Shown here: piece after piece, positions 8,242 through 14,813 of the stretch
How positions within the stretch are numbered: position 1 is the stretch's first letter
Layout: every line of letters starts with the position of its first letter
Source: Alphaproteobacteria bacterium
GTDB lineage: Bacteria; Pseudomonadota; Alphaproteobacteria; UBA8366
Direction: 5' to 3'
Assembly (NCBI GenBank): GCA_029861675.1
Contig: JAOTYV010000024.1
Location: forward strand, 1-27,114
DNA length: 27,114 bases
Notes under the pieces: generated by a model
Seen by the model: only the letters and a program-made list of their open reading frames with translations
The model's database searches: none
Told to the model about the DNA's origin: nothing
Translations under genes and position numbers: made by a program

Positions 8242-8589
8242 TCATACAGCCCGCATCAGAAAAAGCAGGCCGCAGGCCACGGCAAACCCGAATGCGATTG
8301 CAATCAGGCTTTTCTGCCGATCGCGCCACGGCAGGAATTCCAAGGCGAGCAGGCGCGCCCCACCGGCCATGTGCACGGCCAGCAGAATGACGAGAATTGT
8401 CTCCGCACCCTTTACCAGAGGCATCTCGGCCCACCGCAAGAAGCCGTCCAGCGCCGCCTCGCCTTCCAGCGCCAGAGAGAGGACATAAAGATGCGCCGGC
8501 ACGAAAATCGCCAGGCCGAGGCCGGACAGGCGATGCAGCACGAAGGCCCAATAGGTCGGATGATTGCGGGTTGCGAGCGGTGAACTCAT
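8242..8589 (-). CDS. SdhD/FrdD-like membrane anchor, subunit 2
   Basis: A 115-residue hydrophobic protein with three predicted membrane helices: about 14-42 (YWAFVLHRLSGLGLAIFVPAHLYV), about 60-86 (ETILVILLAVHMAGGARLL) and about 93-113. The HRLSGLGL motif near the first helix and a histidine in each of the first two helices (PAHLYV, AVHMAGG) are typical of quinone- and heme-binding anchors of succinate dehydrogenase. The start is ATG 8589, overlapping the preceding stop as ATGA; the longer upstream frame is inside the other anchor gene. Together with the neighbouring anchor it should tether the catalytic dimer to the inner membrane and pass electrons to or from quinone. Confidence 0.85.
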   Translation of the reverse strand: MSSPLATRNHPTYWAFVLHRLSGLGLAIFVPAHLYVLSLALEGEAALDGFLRWAEMPLVKGAETILVILLAVHMAGGARLLALEFLPWRDRQKSLIAIAFGFAVACGLLFLMRAV

Positions 8590-8921
8590 GTCACCGCCTC
8601 GACTGCCCGGAATCCAAGGAACAGCACGACGAGACAAAAACCGATGGCCGCCACGTTCAGGGATTTTCCGCGCCAAGGCGTCATTTCACGCAGGATAACG
8701 CGCAGTCCGATCGTGCCGTGTACCGCGGCGGCAACGACGAACAGCCCATAAAAGCCGGCCCACAGGATGCTGCCCTGGGTTCGGGACAGGATTTCCGCGG
8801 CGGACAATCCATCCCGAATGGCATAGACGATGGTCGCCAGATGGACCAAAACCAGAGGCGCCAGCACCATGGCGCTCACGCGCTGGGCAATGTACAGCCA
8901 GAGTTCGACGCGGCCGGTCAT
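8586..8921 (-). CDS. SdhC/FrdC-like membrane anchor, subunit 1
   Basis: A 111-residue hydrophobic protein, starting MTGRVELWLYIAQRVSAM, with three predicted helices: about 14-36, about 52-80 and about 87-108. Histidines lie in helix 1 (LVLVHLATI) and helix 2 (AAAVHGTIGLR), good heme b axial ligand candidates. The start ATG 8921 overlaps the iron-sulfur gene stop as ATGA, and the stop in turn overlaps the next anchor start as ATGA, so three genes are tightly coupled. With two histidines here and two in the partner subunit, the complex could hold two b hemes, as in type A succinate:quinone oxidoreductases; this is inference from residue placement only. Confidence 0.85.
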   Translation of the reverse strand: MTGRVELWLYIAQRVSAMVLAPLVLVHLATIVYAIRDGLSAAEILSRTQGSILWAGFYGLFVVAAAVHGTIGLRVILREMTPWRGKSLNVAAIGFCLVVLFLGFRAVEAVT

Positions 8922-9652
8922 AGGTCGCCCTTTAACGCCGCGCTCATCGTTGCGCGCTTCAGCCCGGCAATCGATTCCGTCGGGTTGAGGCCCTTTGGGC
9001 AATAGGTCGTGCAGTTCTGATGGCTATGGCAGGCGTGACAGCCCGCATCCACCGCGACCGCCGCCAGATGGCCCTTGCGGTCCGCGTCGCGCACATCGTT
9101 GACCAGCGTCCATGCCCGATTGAGCTGCGCCGGTCCGAGATAATCGGGATTCCATTTCACCACATCGCAGGCGGCGTAGCAGACGCCGCAGCCGATACAT
9201 TCGATGCCGGCGCTCGCCGCCTTGCGCTCCTTGCTCTCCGGTGCCACCGCCGCAAATTCCGACGCCCCGGGTTCGCTCGGCACGAACGTCCCGGACGCTT
9301 TCTGCCACTTCTCGAAGAAAACCGTCATATCGGTCACCAGATCCTTGATGACCGGCAGGTTGCGCAACGGCGCCAGGCGGATCTTGCGGTCCTTGGCGAT
9401 CCGGGCGGCATTGGTCCGGCATGTCCATCGCGGCGCGCCGTTGACCATCATCGCGCACGATCCGCACATGCCGATCCGGCAGGCAAAACGGTATGAAAGG
9501 CTCGGGTCCAGGCGACGCTGGATATAGGTCACCGCGTCGAGAACGGTCTGCTTCTCCTGGTGCGGAACCGTATAGCTGGCGAAGTGACCATCTTCGCCGC
9601 CCCGCCAAACTTCGAATGTCAGCTCTTTTGCCGCCCCGCTGGACTCTTCCAC
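8918..9652 (-). CDS. Succinate dehydrogenase/fumarate reductase iron-sulfur subunit
   Basis: A 244-residue electron-transfer subunit. All cluster ligands are visible: [2Fe-2S] Cys58, Cys63, Cys66 and Cys78 (CRIGMCGSC...C); [4Fe-4S] Cys152, Cys155, Cys158 plus Cys218; [3Fe-4S] Cys162, Cys208 and Cys214 (assigned by comparison with the E. coli FrdB pattern). CPKGLNP (218-224) is the family signature. The start is GTG at 9652, preceded by the purine-rich AGGGATGGGA; no in-frame ATG precedes it. It is the first gene of the six-gene operon, an order (B-C-D-A then fumarase) unlike the usual alphaproteobacterial sdhCDAB, suggesting a second complex additional to the housekeeping one. The upstream 406-bp divergent region should hold its promoter. 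Confidence 0.93.
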   Translation of the reverse strand: MEESSGAAKELTFEVWRGGEDGHFASYTVPHQEKQTVLDAVTYIQRRLDPSLSYRFACRIGMCGSCAMMVNGAPRWTCRTNAARIAKDRKIRLAPLRNLPVIKDLVTDMTVFFEKWQKASGTFVPSEPGASEFAAVAPESKERKAASAGIECIGCGVCYAACDVVKWNPDYLGPAQLNRAWTLVNDVRDADRKGHLAAVAVDAGCHACHSHQNCTTYCPKGLNPTESIAGLKRATMSAALKGDL

Positions 9653-10058
9653 AGATTCCCATCCCTGCGCCGTATGGCGTCGATTTCCAAATTTTTATTC
9701 TGTCCCGGCGCCTCTGACATAGCAGCAAGCCGGGCCGGTCAGCAAGCGACGCGGCGGGCGGAAAAGCCGTCGCACCGTGCCCGGCTCTCGGTGCCGCAAA
9801 GCCCGGTCGTTGTTCAATCCGGCCGGTGCGACATCATTTCAAACGCTGCGCAATTCTTGATCTTGCGCCCGGAATGTGAAAATTTTCCATTTGCCTCGGA
9901 GAACAATCCTGCACACAATCGGTCCCAAGGGTTCCCAAGCTCCGAAACGACGGACCGGAAGTTCGGTCCGCCGTATTTGGGCATTGAGGTACCAGACCCG
10001 CCGTCGCGAAATCGCTGCAAAGACGGCGTAGATGTAAAACAAACAGGGAGACAAAATA
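9653..10058. promoter_or_regulatory. 406-bp divergent region between the sdh-fum operon and the ABC importer
   Basis: No gene is recognised. The region must contain two divergent promoters. The strongest signal is the inverted repeat at 9947-9974, about 85 bp from the importer start. A ribosome site (GGGAG, 8 nt spacing) precedes 10059. No confident -35/-10 pair was identified on either strand. Confidence 0.6.
9947..9974. repeat. Operator-like inverted repeat in the divergent region
   Basis: CGGACCG (9951-9957) and CGGTCCG (9964-9970) are exact inverted repeats around GAAGTT. After one mismatch the arms continue with ACG/CGT, giving 10 of 11 paired positions. It could be a regulator site for either divergent operon or a hairpin in the importer leader. 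Confidence 0.45.
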
Positions 10059-11069
10059 ATGCGCTGTACCGTCAAAAGCGTCTTGGCGACCACCGCGTTG
10101 ACCGCCGTCGTCGTGGCCGGATCAACTGCGGTTCGGGCGGAGACCGATACGGTCAACATGGCTCAGCAGTTCGGCCTGCTCTATGTGCCGCTGCATGTGG
10201 TGATGGACCAAAAACTGATCCAGAAACACGCGAAGAAGATGGGCCTCAAGGTACCGAAGATCAAAATGTACAAGATCAGCGGTGGCGCCAATATCAACAA
10301 GGCGCTGCTTGCCAATACGCTCGATTTCGGCGCCCACGGTGTCGGTCCCGCGCTCAAGCTGTGGGGCAAGACCAACGGCAAATTCAAGGTCGCGTTCTCG
10401 ATGGCCGACATGCCGTTGAAGCTGAACACCAACGATCCGTCGGTAAAGACCGTCGAGGATTACCTGAAGGTCAAAGACCACAAGATCGCCACGCCGGCCG
10501 CCAAGGTCTCGATTCAGGCGGTGACGCTGCAAATGTTTGCCGCGGGCAAATGGGGTAAGGCCGAAAAGCTCGATCACCTCGTCGTGTCGATGAAGCATCC
10601 GATCGCGCTGGCGGCGATCATGTCGGGCGGCCAGACGGTGAAGAGCCACTTCGCGACGCTGCCGTATTCCTATCAGGAACTGAAAAGCGGCAAGGCGCGC
10701 ACGGTCATCACGTCATATGACATTCTGGGCGGCCAGCATTCCGTCCTGGTGATGAGTGCCCGAGCCAGCTTCAAGGAGAAAAATCCGAAGACCTACCAGG
10801 CGGTCATCAACGCCTATGACGAAGCCTTCGCCTGGATCGAGAAGAATCCGGTCAAAGCCGCGGAGACATTCATCAAATACACCAAGTCCAAGATGGACCC
10901 GAATACGGTCAAGGCGTTGCTGACCAACAAGAAGGAAATCGAATTCAGCGCGCTGCCGAAGCACACCATGAAGTACGCGAACTTCCTGCATAAGATCGGC
11001 GATATTCCGCAGGCGAAAAGCTGGAAGGACTACTACTTCGACAACAACCACAAAATGAACGGCAGCTGA
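10059..11069 (+). CDS. ABC importer periplasmic substrate-binding protein (NMT1/SsuA-like)
   Basis: A 336-residue secreted protein with a signal peptide (residues 1 to about 27, cleavage near AVRA-ET). The mature part has the class II binding-protein pattern of the nitrate/taurine/sulfonate/thiamine-precursor group: QQFGLLYVPLHVVMDQKLIQKHAKKMG near the start, then ISGGANINKALLANTLDFGAHGVGPALKLW, the typical lobe-1 segment that positions the ligand. GGGAG lies 8 nt before the ATG. It opens a transporter operon (binding protein, ATPase, two permeases). The TauD-like dioxygenase downstream suggests an organosulfonate-type ligand, but the binding-site residues do not let me name it. The protein is lysine-rich and unremarkable in length. 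Confidence 0.9.
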   Translation: MRCTVKSVLATTALTAVVVAGSTAVRAETDTVNMAQQFGLLYVPLHVVMDQKLIQKHAKKMGLKVPKIKMYKISGGANINKALLANTLDFGAHGVGPALKLWGKTNGKFKVAFSMADMPLKLNTNDPSVKTVEDYLKVKDHKIATPAAKVSIQAVTLQMFAAGKWGKAEKLDHLVVSMKHPIALAAIMSGGQTVKSHFATLPYSYQELKSGKARTVITSYDILGGQHSVLVMSARASFKEKNPKTYQAVINAYDEAFAWIEKNPVKAAETFIKYTKSKMDPNTVKALLTNKKEIEFSALPKHTMKYANFLHKIGDIPQAKSWKDYYFDNNHKMNGS

Positions 11070-11076
11070 TCAAAAC

Positions 11077-11928
11077 ATGGCTTCCGGAATTACAACGACA
11101 GAGGCGGCGGATCTCCAATCCGCCGCCTCGCCGCCATCCGCGCCAATCTTGGACGTGAACGGCGTTACGATTCAGTACAAAACCAAGGAACACCTGATTA
11201 CAGCGACCTACCGGGTCGGCTTTCAGGTTTTCCCGGCGGACCGATTCGTGATCCTCGGGCCTTCCGGCTGTGGTAAATCCACGCTGCTGAAGGCGGTTGC
11301 CGGCTACCTGCAGCCGGTCGAAGGCGAAATGCGGCTGAAAGGGAACATCATCCGGGATCCGGGACCGGACCGGGTGATGGTGTTTCAGGAATTCGACCAA
11401 CTCCTGCCGTGGAAAACGGTGAAAGAAAATATCACCTTCGCGCTAACCAATGGCGGCCGATGCGACAACGCCCGGGACGCCGAAGAAATCGCGATGGAGT
11501 ATATCAATAAGGTCAAGCTGGACCGATTCGAGAATACCTATCCGCACATGCTGTCCGGCGGCATGAAACAGCGCGTCGCCATCGCCCGCGGCATGGCCAT
11601 GGAGCCGGATATTCTGCTGATGGACGAGCCCTTCGCTGCGCTGGACGCGCTCACCCGCCGCCAGATGCAGGAGGAATTACTGCAACTTTGGGAGGACACC
11701 AAGTTCACGGTGTTGTTCGTGACCCATTCCATCGAAGAGGCGGTCATAATCGGCAGCCGCATTCTAATCATGTCGCCGCATCCGGGTCAGGTAAAAGCCG
11801 AACTGAACGCGCATGAGCAATCCATCGCGACAATCGGTGAGGATGAATTTGCGTCGCTGCAGAGCAAGATTCACAATATGATCTTCGCCGATCGGGTTCT
11901 CGAAGACGAGACGCTGCCCAATGTCTGA
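11077..11928 (+). CDS. ABC importer ATPase (TauB/SsuB/NrtD-like)
   Basis: The 283-residue ATPase powers the importer on the cytoplasmic side. Walker A GPSGCGKST (61-69), Q-loop Gln104 in VFQEFDQLLPWKTVKENI, signature LSGGMKQR (159-166), Walker B ILLMDEP (179-185), D-loop and switch His217 are all intact. The Q-loop sequence with LLPWKTV is typical of the nitrate/sulfonate/taurine importer ATPases. It starts 7 bp after the binding-protein stop with little Shine-Dalgarno, so it may be translationally coupled, and its last 8 bp overlap the first permease gene. An N-terminal extension of about 22 residues precedes the domain. Confidence 0.93.
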   Translation: MASGITTTEAADLQSAASPPSAPILDVNGVTIQYKTKEHLITATYRVGFQVFPADRFVILGPSGCGKSTLLKAVAGYLQPVEGEMRLKGNIIRDPGPDRVMVFQEFDQLLPWKTVKENITFALTNGGRCDNARDAEEIAMEYINKVKLDRFENTYPHMLSGGMKQRVAIARGMAMEPDILLMDEPFAALDALTRRQMQEELLQLWEDTKFTVLFVTHSIEEAVIIGSRILIMSPHPGQVKAELNAHEQSIATIGEDEFASLQSKIHNMIFADRVLEDETLPNV

Positions 11929-12844
11929 GATCAAGGCAATTTCGCTGTTTGTACGGCCGGAGTTCGAAAATCGGGGCATTGAAACAGCCGTTGTCGGCGA
12001 TATCGAACGCCGCCTTTCCGTTTGGGAACGCGTCTCCAACATGGATCCGGTGCGCAAGTTCTCGGTTCTCATATTGCTGGTCGTCTCCTGGGAGCTCTAC
12101 ACGCGGATCGGCAACGTCAACGAGCTTATGTTCCCGACGTTCTCCGCGACCGCGGCCGCACTGGTCAAAGCCTTCGTCGAAGAGGGACTGCTGACCAATA
12201 TCTGGAATTCGCTCAGCCTGCTGCTGACCGGATATGTGATCGGCATCGCGATTGCCGCCGGGCTGGTCGTGCTTGGCGTTTGGTCGCGCTTCGGTGCCGA
12301 TCTGCTGACCACGCTGACGGCGATGCTGAATCCCCTGCCCGCGATTGCCCTGCTGCCGCTGGCGATGATTTGGTTCGGTTTGGGCAGCAGCGCGATCGTC
12401 TTTACGCTGTTGCATTCCATCATCTGGCCGGTTGCCCTCAATACCCATGCCGGATTCCAAAGCGTCAGCGAAACGCTCCGCATGGTCGGGCAGAACTATG
12501 GCCTGAAAGGGCTGCCCTACATCTACAAAATTCTGATTCCCGCCGCATTCCCCGCCATTCTGACTGGCCTGCGGATCGGCTGGGCGTTCGCCTGGCGCAC
12601 CCTGATCGCCGCCGAGTTGGTCTTCGGCGGCCAGGTCATGGATACGTCGGGACAGCTCGGCAACGAGGATTCAAACGCCGGCGGCCTCGGCTGGATCATC
12701 TTCGCGAACCAGATGGAAAATCAAACGCCCTATGTTTTCGCCGGATTGTTCACCGTGATCATCGTGGGGATCCTGATCGAGAACGGCATATTCCGGAATA
12801 TCGAAGACCGAACGGTCCGCAAATGGGGCATGCAGAAGGCATGA
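11921..12844 (+). CDS. ABC importer permease 1 (TauC/SsuC-like)
   Basis: A 307-residue inner-membrane permease of the BPD_transp_1 family with about six helices. The cytoplasmic EAA loop is visible around SVSETLRMVGQNYGLKGLPYIYKILIPAAFPAILTGLRIG. It has an N-terminal cytoplasmic extension of about 45 residues (IRR/RPEFE...ERRLSVWERVSN) before the first helix. It is a paralogue of the gene immediately downstream, sharing the extension and most of the transmembrane core, but carries an insert near residues 235-250 (QVMDTSGQLGNEDSN) that the second lacks. It overlaps the ATPase gene by 8 bp. The two permeases probably form a heterodimer. Confidence 0.92.
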   Translation: MSEIKAISLFVRPEFENRGIETAVVGDIERRLSVWERVSNMDPVRKFSVLILLVVSWELYTRIGNVNELMFPTFSATAAALVKAFVEEGLLTNIWNSLSLLLTGYVIGIAIAAGLVVLGVWSRFGADLLTTLTAMLNPLPAIALLPLAMIWFGLGSSAIVFTLLHSIIWPVALNTHAGFQSVSETLRMVGQNYGLKGLPYIYKILIPAAFPAILTGLRIGWAFAWRTLIAAELVFGGQVMDTSGQLGNEDSNAGGLGWIIFANQMENQTPYVFAGLFTVIIVGILIENGIFRNIEDRTVRKWGMQKA

Positions 12845-12860
12845 GAACGGCGCACGCAAG

Positions 12861-13742
12861 ATGAGCGACAAAGCGATAGATATCTATATCCGGCCGGAAT
12901 TCGAATCCGGCGCGCTGGGAACCGCCGAAAATGTCGACGTCGAGCGCGAACTTTCGCTCTTGGAGCGCATCTCGAACATCAATGCGGTCCGCAAACTGTC
13001 GATTTTGCTGGGATTGGTCATAATCTGGCAATTCTACACGTGGTTCAGCGGCGTCGAGCCGTTGCTTTTCCCGTCCTTCGTCGACAGCGCCGATGTCCTT
13101 TGGAAGACGCTTCTGAATGGCGTGATGTTCGAAAAAGTTTGGATATCGCTCTACGTGCTGCTGCTCGGCTATGCCGCCGGCCTGCTGATCGCCGCGGTTT
13201 TCCTGATGCTTGCGGTATCCACGCGGATCGGCAGCGATTTCCTCAGCACCATGACGGCAATGTTCCAGCCGCTGCCGGCGATCTCGCTGCTGCCGCTGGC
13301 GATGCTGTGGTTTGGCCTCGGCATCCCGAGTCTGGTCTTCGTGACCATTCATTCGGTGCTCTGGGCGGTTTCGCTCAGCACCCATGTCGGCTTCATGAGC
13401 GTCAGCGAGACGCTCCGCATGGTCGGCCGCAATTACGGACTCAAAGGCGTTGCCTATATCCTGAAAATTCTTGTGCCGGCGGCGTTTGGGTCGATCCTGA
13501 TCGGTCTCAAGGTCGGATGGGCTTTCGCCTGGCGCACCCTGATCGGCGCGGAGTTAGTCTTTGGCGCGGCGGCCGGCGAAGGCGGCCTGGGCTGGATGAT
13601 CTTCGAAAAGGGCGACAATTTGGACACGCCCTACGTGTTTGCCGCCCTGTTCATGGTGATCGTGATCGGCCTGCTGGTGGAGAACGTGATCTTCCGCAAT
13701 ATCGAGATCAACACCATCCAGAAATGGGGTCTGCAGCGCTAG
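12861..13742 (+). CDS. ABC importer permease 2 (TauC/SsuC-like), paralogue of permease 1
   Basis: A 293-residue permease of the same family and arrangement as the gene before it, 16 bp downstream. It shares the N-terminal RPEFE...ERELSLLERISN segment and the EAA loop (SVSETLRMVGRNYGLKGVAYILKILVPAAFGSILIGLKVGWAF). Sulfonate, taurine and nitrate importers usually use one permease gene as a homodimer, so the tandem pair points to a heterodimer. It has no strong ribosome site and probably depends on coupling. The gene ends at 13742; the 132 bp that follow contain a GC-rich self-complementary tract (about 13825-13842) and the ribosome site of the next gene. Confidence 0.92.
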   Translation: MSDKAIDIYIRPEFESGALGTAENVDVERELSLLERISNINAVRKLSILLGLVIIWQFYTWFSGVEPLLFPSFVDSADVLWKTLLNGVMFEKVWISLYVLLLGYAAGLLIAAVFLMLAVSTRIGSDFLSTMTAMFQPLPAISLLPLAMLWFGLGIPSLVFVTIHSVLWAVSLSTHVGFMSVSETLRMVGRNYGLKGVAYILKILVPAAFGSILIGLKVGWAFAWRTLIGAELVFGAAAGEGGLGWMIFEKGDNLDTPYVFAALFMVIVIGLLVENVIFRNIEINTIQKWGLQR

Positions 13743-13874
13743 TGCCGCCGCCGCGGGGCGAGCCGAATTTTGGCAATTGCAGGGTGTGGTTCAAATCGTA
13801 AGATAGTGTTTATTCCTAAGCGGATCCGGGCCCCCGGGGCCTGCCGCGAGCAGACAATTCCGGAGGCGCCGCCC

Positions 13875-14735
13875 ATGAACATGTCCGTTAAACGCATCAG
13901 CGATACATTTGTCGGCGAGGTCGACGGCGTCGACCTGTCGGACGATCACGATGCCGCCGAGATCGCGGCGATCCGCCAGGCGCTGCTCGACCATTCCATC
14001 CTGGTGTTTCGCGACCAGACGATGACGAACGCGGAGCATGTCCGCTTCAGCCAGAAATTCGGCCCCTCCGAGATTCATTCGGTAAAACAGTATCTGTTGC
14101 CGGAATTCCCCGAGATCATCGCGCTCGCCAACCGCGGTGAAAAAGGCACCAAACCGGTCGCCAATGGCGGCGCGTACTGGCATTCCGACATCACCTACAA
14201 GGCAAAGCCTCCAATGGCGTCGATTCTCTATGGGCTCGAGGTACCGCCGGAAGGCGGCGATACGCTGTTCTGCGACATGTACGCGGCGTATGACGCACTC
14301 TCCGACACGATGAAAGCGCGGCTCGACGGTATGCAGGCCGAGCACAGCTATCTGGAGCGCTTCATGCAAATGCGGGCGCGCGATCACGGGTTTCAAAAAG
14401 ACGCCTTCGAATTGAGCGACGAGCAAAGAGCCGAGCTCGCGCCGGCGACCCACCCGATCGTCCGGACGCATCCCGAGACCGGGCGCAAGGCGCTCTTCGT
14501 CAATGCGGGCTTCACCATGCGCGCGATCGGCGTGGGTGCCGACGACGAAATTAACCTACTCGACGAATTGAACGCCCATGCGGGGCAGGACCGGTTTGTC
14601 TACCGTCATAACTGGCGGGCCGGCGATGTCGTATTTTGGGACAACCGATGCACCATGCACCGCGCAACCGATTATGACCGGTCGTATTCGCGCCGCATGC
14701 ACCGCACGACGGTTCAGGGCGACGTGCCCTTCTAG
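13875..14735 (+). CDS. TauD/TfdA-family Fe(II)/2-oxoglutarate dioxygenase
   Basis: The 286-residue enzyme matches TauD (about 283) in length. Iron ligands are His103 and Asp105 (WHSD) and His262 (MHRAT). Arg273 and Arg277 lie 11 and 15 residues after the last His, the spacing of the E. coli TauD residues that bind 2-oxoglutarate and the taurine sulfonate. The family oxidatively releases sulfite from taurine or cleaves related substrates such as aryloxyacetates. The adjacent NMT1-type importer supports an imported sulfonate-like substrate. The ATG at 13875 is chosen over the upstream in-frame ATG at 13770 because CGGAGG lies 8 nt before it and the protein then begins at the family start (MNMSVKRISDTFVGEVDGVD). 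Its stop codon TAG is the first bases of a dispersed repeat. Confidence 0.93.
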   Translation: MNMSVKRISDTFVGEVDGVDLSDDHDAAEIAAIRQALLDHSILVFRDQTMTNAEHVRFSQKFGPSEIHSVKQYLLPEFPEIIALANRGEKGTKPVANGGAYWHSDITYKAKPPMASILYGLEVPPEGGDTLFCDMYAAYDALSDTMKARLDGMQAEHSYLERFMQMRARDHGFQKDAFELSDEQRAELAPATHPIVRTHPETGRKALFVNAGFTMRAIGVGADDEINLLDELNAHAGQDRFVYRHNWRAGDVVFWDNRCTMHRATDYDRSYSRRMHRTTVQGDVPF

Positions 14736-14800
14736 AACAAATCCCGAGCGAACCGAAACGCCTCGCGACGACGTATTTGCAAAAAAACAAAGAGAGTGAC
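14732..14800 (+). repeat. Dispersed 69-bp stop-codon-linked repeat, copy A
   Basis: 60 of 69 positions match copy B (21430-21362, opposite strand) when aligned by eye without gaps. It begins at the TAG stop of the dioxygenase, contains a degenerate version of the hairpin seen in copy B (GCGAACCG AAA CGCCTCGC) and ends 13 bp before the DUF3604 start; the GAGGA ribosome site of that gene lies just after it. Confidence 0.85.
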
Positions 14801-14813
14801 GAGGAAATAGCGA

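Noticed and set aside
6580..8583. 667-codon plus-strand frame opposite the flavoprotein gene
   Set aside because: Spans across two real minus-strand genes that have clear families; low-complexity antisense translation.
13785..13800. GGTTCAAATC resembling a tRNA T-loop
   Set aside because: No acceptor stem, anticodon arm or flanking tRNA structure can be drawn around it.
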